A model generated the notes under the pieces. It did not search any database, was not told where the DNA came from, and saw only the letters and a program-made list of their open reading frames with translations. A program made the translations under genes and the position numbers. Shown in pieces: positions 9,463 through 19,015 of a stretch of DNA of 64,000 nt; position 1 is the stretch's first letter; the number at the start of each line of letters is the position of its first letter. Source of the DNA: Bythopirellula goksoeyrii. GTDB lineage: Bacteria > Planctomycetota > Planctomycetia > Pirellulales > Lacipirellulaceae. Location: assembly GCF_008065115.1 (NCBI RefSeq), contig NZ_CP042913.1, forward strand, positions 842,338-906,337. Direction: 5' to 3'.

Positions 9463-10242
9463 ATGCCTAGGAGTTCCGCCCAAGGGAGCAAGCGTCGCAA
9501 TCAGTTGGCAAATCTGCTGAAGGCCCAAGAAAACGTCTCGACATCCGAATTGGCAAATCGCTTTCAAGTTAGCGAAATGACGATTCGCCGGGACTTGAAG
9601 CAGTTGCAAAATGAAGGGATTGCCTTGCCGTATTACGGAGGTGCGCTGGCGGCTCAACGTATTACGTTTGAATTTGAGTTCGATGTTTCACATCGGACGC
9701 ACTTGGCACAGAAAAAGCGTATCGCTCGGACAGCTGCCTCCCAGGTGAAGGCAAGGCAAACGCTTTTTCTGGATACAGGTACGACAACACTTGAATTGGC
9801 AAAATCGCTCGCCCAATCTGATGTCGAGATGACAGTGATCACGGCCAGTTTGGTTATCGCGAGTGAGCTTTGGGCGAGAGGAAACATTCGCTTGCAATTG
9901 CTGGGAGGACAGGTTCGAGGAGGGAATCCAGATTTAGCTGGGCCTCTCACGGAAATTATGCTGGAGCGATTAACAGCTGATGTCGCCTTCCTGGGAAGCG
10001 ACGGAGTCGATCCCGAACGAGGTAGTTTTGCCAGCGATGTTGAAACAGCTCGCATTGCTGAACGAATGGGCGCCTGCTCCAAGCAAACGATTGTCATTTG
10101 CGACAGTTCAAAGCTAGGGCGTACTGGAGCAGTTCGTTGCTTGAAGATCGATGAGATCGATATGCTGATCACAGATAAAGGTGCTAATGCCTCATTGGTG
10201 AGGCAACTAACAGACCGACGCGTCAAAGTGAAACGTGCTTAA
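9463..10242 (+). CDS. DeoR/GlpR-type transcriptional regulator
   Basis: 259 residues. The N-terminal winged helix-turn-helix (residues about 12-65) has STSELANRFQVSEMTIRRDLKQL, the PROSITE-like DeoR signature. The C-terminal sensor domain resembles sugar-phosphate isomerases, with LDTGTTTLELAKSL near residue 104, SDGVDPERG and the late SSKLGRTG. Proteins of this family are usually repressors released by a phosphorylated sugar intermediate. It stands directly in front of the aldolase-aminotransferase-NagB series (32-bp gap) and is the obvious candidate regulator of the plus arm. AGGG lies about 8 bp before the ATG. No operator could be identified by eye. Confidence 0.92.
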   Translation: MPRSSAQGSKRRNQLANLLKAQENVSTSELANRFQVSEMTIRRDLKQLQNEGIALPYYGGALAAQRITFEFEFDVSHRTHLAQKKRIARTAASQVKARQTLFLDTGTTTLELAKSLAQSDVEMTVITASLVIASELWARGNIRLQLLGGQVRGGNPDLAGPLTEIMLERLTADVAFLGSDGVDPERGSFASDVETARIAERMGACSKQTIVICDSSKLGRTGAVRCLKIDEIDMLITDKGANASLVRQLTDRRVKVKRA

Positions 10243-10274
10243 ATGAATAATTCAATCGAGGGTAGTGCTCTATA

Positions 10275-11084
10275 ATGGACGGACGTGAAATAAGATTGCA
10301 ACGACTCGTCGGCGAAGGACGCGCAGTCATCATTGCTTTTGACCATGGCTTATTCGACGGTCCCATCTCCGGACTCGAAGACCTCACGACAATTGAGAGG
10401 AAAATCAACTCAGTTGTGGACGCAGTTTTGTTGGCCCCAGGCATGATGCGTCGTTGTAGTGGAGTGTTTTCTCATCCAAAGCGTCCCTTGGCAATGGTTC
10501 GCTTGAACTGGAACACGGTATATTGCTTTAGATTCGGTTATCGAGAGGCAAAAAGCGTGCTTATGTTTTCACCCGAGGATGCATTGCGCGAAGGGATGGA
10601 CATCGCACTGGTCTCCTTGACATTGCAAACGGGTTGTGAAGAACGAGACGCCGCCAATGTGGAAGTATTTTCCAAGCTGACCAACGATTGCCATCGACTT
10701 GGCATTCCAGTGGTCGGCGAGTACTTTCCTACGGGGCACGTGGAGATGACGCCCGATCAATTGCACTCCGACGTTTTGGTGGGGAGCCGGATAGTTGCAG
10801 AACTGGGAGCTGATGCGATCAAGACTTTTAATACGTGTCGTTTTCAGGAAGTGACCTCTAGTTGCCCTGTCCCTGTATTTGGATTGGGAGCAGAAAAGTT
10901 GCCTACGCAACGAGAGGCATTGGAACTGGCGGAAGCAGAAGTTCAAGCTGGCGCGGGTGGGGTAGTTTTTGGTCGCAACGCGATTCAAGTGCCCAATCCC
11001 CAGGCATTTCAAGCGGCGTTGTGCGAAGTAGTCAAAGATTCAGTAAGGGTTAACGATGTCGTCAACAAGTACGATCTATCCTAG
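10275..11084 (+). CDS. DhnA/LacD-type class I aldolase, first of three
   Basis: 269 residues of a TIM-barrel class I aldolase related to FbaB, LsrF and archaeal ADH synthase. AFDHGLFDGP near residue 20 is the usual strand-1 motif. ELGADAIKTF near residue 180 holds the likely Schiff-base lysine, and the phosphate-binding end is GAGGVVFGRNAIQ. Such enzymes cleave or form sugar phosphates (fructose-1,6-bisphosphate, tagatose-1,6-bisphosphate, autoinducer-derived phosphates). The last 29 bp overlap the next gene, whose start has a good AAGGG ribosome site, implying translational coupling to the aminotransferase. The substrate is unknown, but the neighbourhood suggests a deoxy- or amino-sugar-derived phosphate. 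Confidence 0.85.
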   Translation: MDGREIRLQRLVGEGRAVIIAFDHGLFDGPISGLEDLTTIERKINSVVDAVLLAPGMMRRCSGVFSHPKRPLAMVRLNWNTVYCFRFGYREAKSVLMFSPEDALREGMDIALVSLTLQTGCEERDAANVEVFSKLTNDCHRLGIPVVGEYFPTGHVEMTPDQLHSDVLVGSRIVAELGADAIKTFNTCRFQEVTSSCPVPVFGLGAEKLPTQREALELAEAEVQAGAGGVVFGRNAIQVPNPQAFQAALCEVVKDSVRVNDVVNKYDLS

Positions 11085-12450
11085 TACCTACAAGTCCGAG
11101 TGGGCAGCTATCGACCCCAGTGAAACTCCACACGTGGTAGTTGCGCCCCCGGGACCGAAGTCCCAAGCCCTGCATGAGCGATGTACGAAATACTTCAAGG
11201 GGCTTAGCGGACAGGTCAAGTTGTTTCCCGTCGCATTCGAATCGGGCCAAGGGTGTGAGCTAACGGACGCTGATGGAAATCGGTACATCGATTTCTCCTC
11301 CGGTATCTATGTCACAACTCTAGGGCACTGCCATCCAAAGATCACCGAGGCGATCCAGAAGGCTTCAGCCACCCTGATGAACTGCCATGACTTTACGACA
11401 GAGATCAAGACACGCTTAGTCGAAAAACTCGCCGAAGTTCTACCAGGCGATCTCAACGGTTTTCAGTTCTACGATTCTGGTACAACAGCGGTTGAAGCTG
11501 GCCAGCGCGTTCTCCGGGCAGCCACCGGCAAACACGAGATGCTCTCCTGTTTTTACGACTATCATGGAAAAACTTATGGAGGAGTCTCATTGGGCCACAT
11601 AAGGTCCTCAGTATATGGACCGGTACGGGCACCAGGAATGCATATGGTCCCCAGACCCGATGCTTACCGTCCTATGTGGCTGAATGACGATGGATTGATC
11701 GACACCGACAAATATATTGAGTTCTATGACGAGTATATCGATAAGGGGACCGTCGGCGCGGTAGCAGGGTTCGTGCTGGAACCGATTCAAGGCTGGGGTG
11801 GCTCGATCATGCCGCCCGATGATTTCTTTCCCAAACTACGCACTTACTGTGACGAGCGTGGTATTCTGCTGATGGCCGATGAAGTGCTCACCAGCTGGGG
11901 GCGCACTGGGAAATGGCTTTGCATGGAACATTGGGATGTGGTGCCAGACATCGTTTCGATCGGCAAGGGATTCGGCAATGGATTCCCAGTGACCTGCGTG
12001 GCAGTTCGAGAACCTTATAAAGAGTCCTTTGAGGCGATTTCCGCTTCAAGCAGCTACGGAGGAAACCCGATGGCCTGTGCGGCGGCACTCGCCAGCACCG
12101 AAGTCATCGAAGAAGAGAATCTACTGGAGCGAGCCACCTATTTGGGAGAGCTTGCCCTAAACCGCATGGAAAAGATGAAAGCCGAACATGCGATTGTTGG
12201 CGATGTGAGAGCTAAGGGATGCCTGATGGGCATCGAACTTGTGAAGGACAAGGAGTCAAAAGAGCCCTTTAATGAGGCTGGAGCTCTCGTCTACCAAAAA
12301 GCCTTTCGCAAGGGCCTCGCGTGGATTCCGGCTGGACATATTCTTCGTATGAGCCCACCAATAGTAATGGACGATGCCGCCCTCCTCAAAGGGCTGGATA
12401 TCATCGATGAGGCCATCGGTGAGACTGAGCAAGAACTGGGATTCAATTAG
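11056..12450 (+). CDS. Class III (PLP-dependent) aminotransferase
   Basis: 464 residues, normal for the 4-aminobutyrate/acetylornithine/glutamate-semialdehyde family. GSGI-like residues near 72, YDSGTTAVEAGQRVLRAATG near 138, the PLP-ring DEVLTSWGRTGKW near 275 and the lysine in IVSIGKGFGNGFPV near 303 are all present, so it should be active. The start ATG overlaps the aldolase gene and is preceded by AAGGG at 11045-11049. Family members move an amino group between omega-amines and keto acids or aldehydes. In this cluster it could aminate or deaminate a sugar-derived aldehyde, or recycle an amino group released from an amino sugar. Confidence 0.9.
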   Translation: MSSTSTIYPSTYKSEWAAIDPSETPHVVVAPPGPKSQALHERCTKYFKGLSGQVKLFPVAFESGQGCELTDADGNRYIDFSSGIYVTTLGHCHPKITEAIQKASATLMNCHDFTTEIKTRLVEKLAEVLPGDLNGFQFYDSGTTAVEAGQRVLRAATGKHEMLSCFYDYHGKTYGGVSLGHIRSSVYGPVRAPGMHMVPRPDAYRPMWLNDDGLIDTDKYIEFYDEYIDKGTVGAVAGFVLEPIQGWGGSIMPPDDFFPKLRTYCDERGILLMADEVLTSWGRTGKWLCMEHWDVVPDIVSIGKGFGNGFPVTCVAVREPYKESFEAISASSSYGGNPMACAAALASTEVIEEENLLERATYLGELALNRMEKMKAEHAIVGDVRAKGCLMGIELVKDKESKEPFNEAGALVYQKAFRKGLAWIPAGHILRMSPPIVMDDAALLKGLDIIDEAIGETEQELGFN

Positions 12451-12480
12451 CCATCAGACAATAAATTGGGAGCACTAGGC

Positions 12481-13434
12481 ATGGATAATCACTTTGATTA
12501 TGAGTTATCACAATATCTGGAGTTTCGAGATAAGGATGTATGTCGTCGAGTTCGTCAGATCACTCGTCAAGAAATAACAAACTCCTCTGCGGATAAACTC
12601 AAAATCCGAGTGATAGAGCACGAGACTGCGTTTCATTTCAGCTATGTGATGAACATTGTGGCAGGAATCAAGCGTGCCCTGGACGAAGGGCGCAAGAAAT
12701 ATGTTTTAATCTTGCCGGCGCCAAATCCGAACTATGCATTTGTCGCCAAGATGCTCAACGATCTGAACATCCCTTGCCATCATGTTCACACATTTAATAT
12801 GGATGAATACGCTGATGAGGAAGGCAGGACGGCCCCAAAGGACTGGAAAGGTGGCTTTCAATACTGGATGTATCACGATCTATTCGATCGCATTCGTCCA
12901 GATCTGCGGATGCCTGAAGACCAAATTCACTTCCCCAATACTTCTAATGTCAATGACTATAGCACAATGCTAGAGGATATGGGGGGAGCCGACGTCTGTT
13001 ATGGAGGAATCGGTTGGTGTGGGCACATTGCTTTCTTTGAGCCCCATCTGGGGCGCGAATTTGTCGGTGATATTGACGGTTACCTTGACCAGGGATCGCG
13101 CATCGTAGACTTACACCCGATCACAGTATGCCAAAACTGCCTTTACGCCGACGCTGGAAGCGCCGGAGATTGGTCCTGGGTTCCACCTAAAGCGGCCACA
13201 ATTGGGCCTCGCGACCTAAAGAATTCAAAACTCGTCAGTTTTTGGAATGGCTTTGGCGCTGGTGAGTCGGTGTGGCAACGGTTTATTACGCGGCTCGCTG
13301 CCTTCGGCCCTGTGACTCCCCTCGTACCGGCTAGCATTTTGCAGATGATCGATAGCGAACTGGTGCTTTCAGGATCCGTGGCTGCAGACTGTAGCACCGA
13401 GACGAGTGAAAGGCGTATAGAGATCGAGATATGA
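12481..13434 (+). CDS. Divergent glucosamine-6-phosphate deaminase-like protein (NagB family), copy 1
   Basis: 317 residues from the ATG at 12481, which has GGGAG 8 bp upstream; a TTG at 12466 would add 5. NagB-fold features are LILPAPNPNYAF for the phosphate loop, TFNMDEY (active-site Asp72 of NagB conserved) and GGIGWCGHIAFFEP. The last motif corresponds to GGVGxDGHIAFNEP of NagB: the catalytic His and the following Glu remain, but the proton-transfer Asp141 is replaced by Cys. That argues for a related but different substrate or reaction. It is longer than canonical NagB (266). A second, differently altered NagB-like protein is encoded at 19,897. Confidence 0.82.
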   Translation: MDNHFDYELSQYLEFRDKDVCRRVRQITRQEITNSSADKLKIRVIEHETAFHFSYVMNIVAGIKRALDEGRKKYVLILPAPNPNYAFVAKMLNDLNIPCHHVHTFNMDEYADEEGRTAPKDWKGGFQYWMYHDLFDRIRPDLRMPEDQIHFPNTSNVNDYSTMLEDMGGADVCYGGIGWCGHIAFFEPHLGREFVGDIDGYLDQGSRIVDLHPITVCQNCLYADAGSAGDWSWVPPKAATIGPRDLKNSKLVSFWNGFGAGESVWQRFITRLAAFGPVTPLVPASILQMIDSELVLSGSVAADCSTETSERRIEIEI

Positions 13435-13459
13435 TTTTTTCCTCGACCGACAGGCTGGG

Positions 13460-14488
13460 ATGAGTTCCATGCGTACTAAACATCTAAGCCGTACGGATCT
13501 TCACAACAAGGTCATTGATGTCCATTCCCATGTTGGAGTGGGTATCGGTGGGTTTCTCAGCGAAGAATATCCCTACGCTCAAACGGCAGAGAGCCTCTAC
13601 TACCGACAACTTGTTGGTCAAGTGGACGTCAACGTGGTGTTTCCCTTGTTGCCAGATCTCAGTTTCGATCTAGCAAAGCTGAGACAGGGTAAAAAAGTGC
13701 TTTCAAAGGAACCCCTTTCTTCGCCTCCTTACGTGATCGAAAATCGCATGCTGATGCGAGAAGTGTTTGATTATTGCCCTGAACATTCTGAGCGTTTTCT
13801 GCCTTTTATTTCCGTCGATCCTGGAAGATACGTTGCTGAACAGCTCACTTCACTCAACGAACTCGAAGAACAGTATCCTATCTACGGCATCAAGATTCAT
13901 CCTGTAGGTTGTTTGTCGCACGCCTCGGAATTATTGAAAGACGGAGAGCCGTTGCTCGACTTTGCCCAGCAGCGTGATATTCCTATCTTGTTCCATGCGA
14001 CGACGTTGCCGAACGATGAATATTCCCAAGCTTCAGATCTGCTGCAGATTGCAGCGAGTCGACCTAGAATTCGTTTTTGCCTGGCACACTGCTTGATCTT
14101 TAATCGAGAAATGCTTGACGCGGCAAATGAGGCAGCCAATGTGTGGGTTGATACAGCGGCCATCAAGATTCAAGTCGATTTAGTCGTCCAATGTATAGCT
14201 GACGGAATGATTTCAAGAGATTCTCTAGTGGTTTCCGATTACTCAAACCATTGTGATGTGATGAGAACCCTATGTGAGATTTATCCCGACATGATTCTTT
14301 GGGGTACGGATTCTCCTGCTTACACTTATTTTTGCAGGCGGCAACAAGGCGATGACGTCTTTCAAGAGTTTGCCCTTAAAGGTCGGTATGAAGACGAAGT
14401 GGCTGCACTGAGTGCATTGCCTGCGGAATTGCGACAAAAAGTCTCCAATGGAAATACTTTAAACTTCCTATTTGGCGGTGCGGCATAA
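13460..14488 (+). CDS. Amidohydrolase-family (TIM-barrel) protein, copy 1
   Basis: 342 residues. Metal-dependent amidohydrolase_2 features are the strand-1 HxH in VIDVHSHVG near residue 20, IKIHPVG near 143, the His in LAHCLIF near 205 and the late Asp in WGTDSPAYTY. No signal peptide is visible. This subfamily includes lactonases, decarboxylases and polyol- or sugar-acid-processing enzymes. It sits between a NagB-like gene and an FGGY kinase gene with gaps of 25 and 15 bp. A lactonase or C-N/C-O hydrolase in the same pathway is plausible but cannot be decided. Another family member is encoded right after the kinase. Confidence 0.8.
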   Translation: MSSMRTKHLSRTDLHNKVIDVHSHVGVGIGGFLSEEYPYAQTAESLYYRQLVGQVDVNVVFPLLPDLSFDLAKLRQGKKVLSKEPLSSPPYVIENRMLMREVFDYCPEHSERFLPFISVDPGRYVAEQLTSLNELEEQYPIYGIKIHPVGCLSHASELLKDGEPLLDFAQQRDIPILFHATTLPNDEYSQASDLLQIAASRPRIRFCLAHCLIFNREMLDAANEAANVWVDTAAIKIQVDLVVQCIADGMISRDSLVVSDYSNHCDVMRTLCEIYPDMILWGTDSPAYTYFCRRQQGDDVFQEFALKGRYEDEVAALSALPAELRQKVSNGNTLNFLFGGAA

Positions 14489-14503
14489 GATTCGGATATC
14501 TCC

Positions 14504-15949
14504 ATGTATTTAGGTCTTGACCTGGGAACTACGAATGTCAAAGTCCTCATTGTTGATGAAGAGGGCAGTGTCGTTGGTCGTGCTTCTTCTTCAGTCAATC
14601 GAGTCGAAACTCCTGATGGCGGAGTGGAGCAAGATATCGAACAAATCTGGCAGGCAACGTGCGATTCGATAATCGAAGCAATCGCTGGGATCGATGCAAA
14701 TCGAATCCGTGCGATAGGAGTTTCAAGTCAAGGCAGTGCATTACAACTTCTAGATGAACGGCAACGGCCCATCGGTAGAGTAGTGAGTTGGTTAGATGGA
14801 CGAGGCCAGCCATTTGATGAGGAGCTCACTAAAGAACTCGGTAATGATTTTTTTTCTACGCATGTAGGACATGGAGCAAGCGGCCTTGCGGTCGGCCAAA
14901 TCTTACGGCTACGTCAGAACGATCCAAGTGCAGTAGCTAGAGATCGACAAGTAGCCTTTGTCGGCGACATTATCGTTGGCCGACTATGCGGTCGACGAGC
15001 CCATGACGCTACCTCTTTGGCAATTGCTCTGCTCTACAATCCTTGCCTCGGAAAAGCTGATCCCGAGCTATTGGAGCGATTAGAAGTGAGTGAACAGCAA
15101 CTGCCCGATCTAATTACCGCCGATAAGCCAGCAGGCATCTTAACAGCAGAGGCTTCAAATCAGTTGGGTTTGCCAGCTGGTATTCCTGTGTCAGCCGCTG
15201 TTCATGACCAATATGCAACTGCATTAGGAGCCGGAGCTGTCGAAGCAGGCTCCATCTGCGTGGGGACAGGTACGGCGTGGGTAATACTAGCGAACACCTC
15301 TTCGCTGGAGAAGCCTGTGACTAGCGGTGCATTTGTATGTCAACATCTGGTAGAGGGACTCTTCGGCCAAATGCTTTCAATGGGTACTGGCGGTTCCGCT
15401 TTGGAATGGACCATCAGGTTAAAGGATTCTCTTAAATGGTCCCGTGCGCAGATCGACCAAAGTATTAAGAAAGTGGCAGCTGGGTGCGAAGGGCTCGTTT
15501 TTTGGCCACTCTTTTCACCTTACGCTGCTGAGCAGAGTTCCGTTGAATCTCGCCTCACGAGCATCAAATTAAACCATTCTTTCAATCACGTTCTCCGCGC
15601 CGTCTTGGAGGGACTGGTTTGTGAATTAACGCGACACCTGCAAATCTTCGAACGGTGCAATATTCCTGTTAGTGAACTTTTTCTCTGTGGCGAAGGGGCA
15701 GCAAGTAATGTCACGCCACAAATCATCGCAAATACTTCAGGAAAACCCGTTGAATGTATTGGCGAACCATTTGTAAGTGCAATGGGGGCAACAGTTTTAG
15801 CCCGAGTTCTAGCGAATCCGTTAGATCGGGACCTTCAAAGCGTCGCCCGCCAGTATCCCCCAGCCTCAACGAGGATAGAACCGAACGAGGATCAGGAGAT
15901 TTACCGAGAAGTACTCACCCGATATTTGCAGCCATTCTCCGAGAATTAG
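14504..15949 (+). CDS. FGGY-family carbohydrate kinase (xylulokinase-like)
   Basis: 481 residues. The first ATPase motif is YLGLDLGTTNVKVLIVDEEG at the N-terminus. The catalytic Asp is in AAVHDQYATALGAG near residue 240, the second phosphate motif is GTGTAWVIL near 258, and the adenosine motif is LFLCGEGAASN near 395. Length and motifs fit xylulokinase/ribulokinase-like enzymes that phosphorylate a ketose or polyol with ATP. Here it may supply the phosphorylated substrate for one of the class I aldolases or NagB-like proteins. It is flanked by two amidohydrolase genes with 15- and 13-bp gaps, so probably co-transcribed with both. Confidence 0.9.
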   Translation: MYLGLDLGTTNVKVLIVDEEGSVVGRASSSVNRVETPDGGVEQDIEQIWQATCDSIIEAIAGIDANRIRAIGVSSQGSALQLLDERQRPIGRVVSWLDGRGQPFDEELTKELGNDFFSTHVGHGASGLAVGQILRLRQNDPSAVARDRQVAFVGDIIVGRLCGRRAHDATSLAIALLYNPCLGKADPELLERLEVSEQQLPDLITADKPAGILTAEASNQLGLPAGIPVSAAVHDQYATALGAGAVEAGSICVGTGTAWVILANTSSLEKPVTSGAFVCQHLVEGLFGQMLSMGTGGSALEWTIRLKDSLKWSRAQIDQSIKKVAAGCEGLVFWPLFSPYAAEQSSVESRLTSIKLNHSFNHVLRAVLEGLVCELTRHLQIFERCNIPVSELFLCGEGAASNVTPQIIANTSGKPVECIGEPFVSAMGATVLARVLANPLDRDLQSVARQYPPASTRIEPNEDQEIYREVLTRYLQPFSEN

Positions 15950-15962
15950 AGATTCCACCATT

Positions 15963-17033
15963 ATGCCGTCCACACCGCTTCATCATGTTTGGGAATATAC
16001 AGATACGGATCGCTCATTCTGGCAAGAGCATCTTGAAGACTGGGTGCCGCAAACAATATTCGATGCCCACACGCACATTCATGAGCCGGAATATCGACTC
16101 CACCCGATGACTGATGAAATGCGTAAGCAGTATTGGGTAAATGAACTGTTTGAGCCCATCGGAGCCCAAGTTGCACAACATTGTTATAGGACGGTCTTTC
16201 CAAATCGAGATTTCTCTTGTCTAGCTTTTGGCATGCCTAGCCTGGACTTTGACATCGAGGCGGGCAACAAACGACTTTCGGAAGAAGTACGATCCCGAGG
16301 CTGGAATTGCTTGGCGCTTGTTCGCCCGCAATGGTCTGCTGAAAAGCTCGAAGAGGAACTCGATCGGCCTGGCGTTGCTGGGGTAAAGCCGTACTATGCG
16401 CTAATAAGTTACACACCGAGCAGTCGCGATGAGCATTTGGAAGCCAGCATCTTCGATTTCTTACCTCATCACCAACTCGAAGTTCTCAATTCACGTCATG
16501 CTTGGGTTACGCTCCATGTACCAAGGTCAACTCGCTTGGGTGATCCTCAGAACCTCGCTGAAGTAAGAGCCATTCGTGAGCGGTATTCAAACGTAAAGTT
16601 AGTGATTGCTCATTTGGGCAGAAGCTATACGCTTCCCCATGCCAAAGAGGCACTACCACTGCTCGCCGATGATCCAGGACTGTTTTTTGATACGTCTGCG
16701 GTATTGAATCCCGAAGTCCTGCATTTTGCTTTAGAAACAATCGGCCCCGAGCAAATCATTTATGGAACGGACAATCCGATCTTCTATATGCGAGGCCGTC
16801 GTCGGTGGCAAGGAAAAACCTATCAGAATCATACCAACTATCCGTTCTATTTTAACCAACAAAGGGAATCACCTGAAATCGAGGCAAAATACACGCTCTA
16901 CATGTACGAAGCACTTAAGGCATTCAAGCAGGCGTGCCTAAATATTGCCTTAGATCGCAAATACATCGAACAAATGTTTTGCGGCAATGCAAAAGCTTTG
17001 CTCGCATCCTCGAACCACGAACATGTAGTCTAA
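15963..17033 (+). CDS. Amidohydrolase-family (TIM-barrel) protein, copy 2
   Basis: 356 residues. HxH in FDAHTHIHEP near residue 32, VKPYYAL near 141, a His in VTLHVPRS near 180, VIAHLGRSYT near 216 and the C-terminal Asp in IIYGTDNPIFYM near 264 match the amidohydrolase_2 metal site. The tail FCGNAKALL is common at the end of the family. It shares only the fold-level motifs with the copy at 13,460, so the pair is not a recent duplication. No signal peptide is seen. A sequential or alternative hydrolysis step, for example lactone opening, is possible. Confidence 0.8.
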   Translation: MPSTPLHHVWEYTDTDRSFWQEHLEDWVPQTIFDAHTHIHEPEYRLHPMTDEMRKQYWVNELFEPIGAQVAQHCYRTVFPNRDFSCLAFGMPSLDFDIEAGNKRLSEEVRSRGWNCLALVRPQWSAEKLEEELDRPGVAGVKPYYALISYTPSSRDEHLEASIFDFLPHHQLEVLNSRHAWVTLHVPRSTRLGDPQNLAEVRAIRERYSNVKLVIAHLGRSYTLPHAKEALPLLADDPGLFFDTSAVLNPEVLHFALETIGPEQIIYGTDNPIFYMRGRRRWQGKTYQNHTNYPFYFNQQRESPEIEAKYTLYMYEALKAFKQACLNIALDRKYIEQMFCGNAKALLASSNHEHVV

Positions 17034-17055
17034 AAACCTCTCAACATCCCTCACC

Positions 17056-17901
17056 TTGAAGAGTATTCCATTGTCAAGATCTTTCCGACTAAATCGACTT
17101 TTTCACCCCCGGTCTGGCCGCTGCCTGGACGTAGCTGTCGACCATGGGTTCTTCAATCAACCTGGATTTCTTCAAGGAATTGAGGATATCCGCAACGTAG
17201 TTAACACACTCGTTGAGGCTGGCCCCGATGCAATTCAACTGACGGTTGGGCATGCCCGCCATCTTCAGTCTATAGCCGGGCGCCAGAAACCTTCCTTGGT
17301 GCTTCGAACTGACACGGCCAACATTTACGGCCGTGAACTTCCAGATTCCCGCTACAGCACTATCATCGCAAACGCTGCCCTTCAGGCAGTTCAGCTCGAC
17401 GCAGTTTGTGTTTGTGTCAACCTCTTTCAAATCCCTGGCGCGCCCGATGTAAACCAACAGTGTGTTGCAAATATTATGGAGCTGAAGAGGGAGTGTGATC
17501 ATTTGGCGATGCCCATGATGATTGAGCCTTTGGTTTTCCGTCCCAACTCAGAGGCAGGTGGCTATATGGTGGACGGAGACGAAGTAAAGATAAAACACCT
17601 GGTACGGCAGGCCGTCGAGTTGGGAGCAGATATAATAAAGGCAGATCCCACCGACGACGTCTCTGTCTACCATCGAGTCGTGGAAGTGGCCGGTGATGTG
17701 CCAGTACTCGTTCGAGGGGGAGGAAAAGTCTCAGATCGTGAAATCTTGGAAAGAACAAAACACTTGCTTGAACAGGGAGCTTCAGGCATTGTCTACGGAC
17801 GCAATGTAATCCAGCATGAAAATCCTGCTGGCATTACTAAGGCTCTTATGGCCATGCTGCACGAGGAAGCTTCAATAGTAGATGCTTTGGCACTCTTATA
17901 A
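17056..17901 (+). CDS. DhnA/LacD-type class I aldolase, second of three
   Basis: 281 residues if TTG 17056 is used; TTG 17071 is an in-frame alternative preceded by GAAGAG. The motif DVAVDHGFFNQP near residue 24 is the family strand 1. ELGADIIKADP near 193 contains the presumed Schiff-base lysine, and the phosphate site is VRGGGKVSD followed by GASGIVYGRNVIQHENP. This set is the FbaB/LsrF layout and looks fully active, closer to canonical than the other two aldolases in the cluster. It probably cleaves a sugar (bis)phosphate made by the FGGY or PfkB kinase. It precedes a fructose-1,6-bisphosphatase gene, hinting at triose or hexose phosphates. Confidence 0.85.
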   Translation: MKSIPLSRSFRLNRLFHPRSGRCLDVAVDHGFFNQPGFLQGIEDIRNVVNTLVEAGPDAIQLTVGHARHLQSIAGRQKPSLVLRTDTANIYGRELPDSRYSTIIANAALQAVQLDAVCVCVNLFQIPGAPDVNQQCVANIMELKRECDHLAMPMMIEPLVFRPNSEAGGYMVDGDEVKIKHLVRQAVELGADIIKADPTDDVSVYHRVVEVAGDVPVLVRGGGKVSDREILERTKHLLEQGASGIVYGRNVIQHENPAGITKALMAMLHEEASIVDALALL

Positions 17902-17935
17902 AATGCGTAGCCATTCCAGTCACTTTGGGAAATAC

Positions 17936-19015
17936 ATGCCGAAACCTCCTATGAGTCCCACATCATTCTTCCAAAAAGATTTCGAACGGCAAATAGAATT
18001 CGATTTTCTAAGAGCCACTGAAATCGCAGCGTTGAATACTCTCCAGTGGCTTGGAAAGGGCCAAAAGGAGAAAGCTGATGAAGCCGCCTGCGATGCAATT
18101 CGCGGTATGTTCGACCTGATGGATATGCGTGGAGAAGTCGTAATAGGCGAAGGGATTAAGGACAAAGCACCAGGACTTTTCCAAGGTGAAAAAGTAGGCA
18201 CTTGGGAAGCCAACTCCCCTAGTTTTGAGATTGCCCTCGACCCAGTTGACGGTACCACGAATGTGAGCAAGGGCTTACCCAATTCTTTGAGCTGCATTGT
18301 TGCTGCTGCTCCACAGGCGGAAGACATACCTTGCTTGCAAGATATTCCTGCCTTCTACATGGAGAAACTAGCCTATCCACTAGAAGTACGACGTGCATGG
18401 TTAAAAGATCCGAAACTTCCTATCCACATCGATGCACCTATAGGAGACGTGATTGAGACAACGGCAAGAATACTTGGCAAAGAGGTGCGTGATGTCGTTG
18501 TGTGTGTGCTCGACCGTCCGAGAAATGAAACTCTGATTGAGGCAGTCCGCAGCAAAGGTGCGGCCATGCGAATGATCACCGACGGCGATATTGCTGCCGC
18601 CTTGGCTCCAGCAATGCACACTTCAAATATCGATCTCTATGCAGGGATTGGTGGAACTCCCGAGGCCGTTCTAGCTGCTGCTGGGCTGAGATGTTTGGGA
18701 GGCGGTATGCGTGCAAAGATCTGGCCGCGAGACGAAGCAGAGAGACTCTCCTTAATTGAGCAGGGATGGGGCGATCGGCTGGGCAGAGAGTACATGTCGA
18801 GAGATTTAGCACGGGGCAATAATTTGGTGTTCGCAGCTACTGGGATTAGTACAGGCCCATTGCTCCAGGGGGTAGAGGTCAAGGGTACGATTGCCCTTAC
18901 CCGCTCGGTCCTTATGCGGGCTCGAAGTGGTACTGTGCGATTTGTTGAAACTCACCATGACCTAGAACGAAAAACGATTCATCTCCGCTCTACAGGAATT
19001 GAAGCTCAAGTTTAA
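17936..19015 (+). CDS. glpX: Class II fructose-1,6-bisphosphatase (GlpX-type)
   Basis: 359 residues from ATG 17936. Upstream ATGs at 17882 and 17903 add a non-conserved tail, and 17951 is also possible. GlpX hallmarks are FDFLRATEIAALN at the start of homology, VVIGEGIKDKAPGLFQGEKVG, the Li-sensitive phosphatase signature DPVDGTTN near residue 104 and GGTPEAVLAAAGLRCLGG. The enzyme dephosphorylates fructose-1,6-bisphosphate or sedoheptulose bisphosphate in the cytoplasm with a divalent metal. Placement directly after an aldolase gene suggests that aldol products are returned to hexose phosphate. A weak hairpin (19,022-19,050) follows, so the cluster may be divided into two transcripts here. 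Confidence 0.88.
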   Translation: MPKPPMSPTSFFQKDFERQIEFDFLRATEIAALNTLQWLGKGQKEKADEAACDAIRGMFDLMDMRGEVVIGEGIKDKAPGLFQGEKVGTWEANSPSFEIALDPVDGTTNVSKGLPNSLSCIVAAAPQAEDIPCLQDIPAFYMEKLAYPLEVRRAWLKDPKLPIHIDAPIGDVIETTARILGKEVRDVVVCVLDRPRNETLIEAVRSKGAAMRMITDGDIAAALAPAMHTSNIDLYAGIGGTPEAVLAAAGLRCLGGGMRAKIWPRDEAERLSLIEQGWGDRLGREYMSRDLARGNNLVFAATGISTGPLLQGVEVKGTIALTRSVLMRARSGTVRFVETHHDLERKTIHLRSTGIEAQV

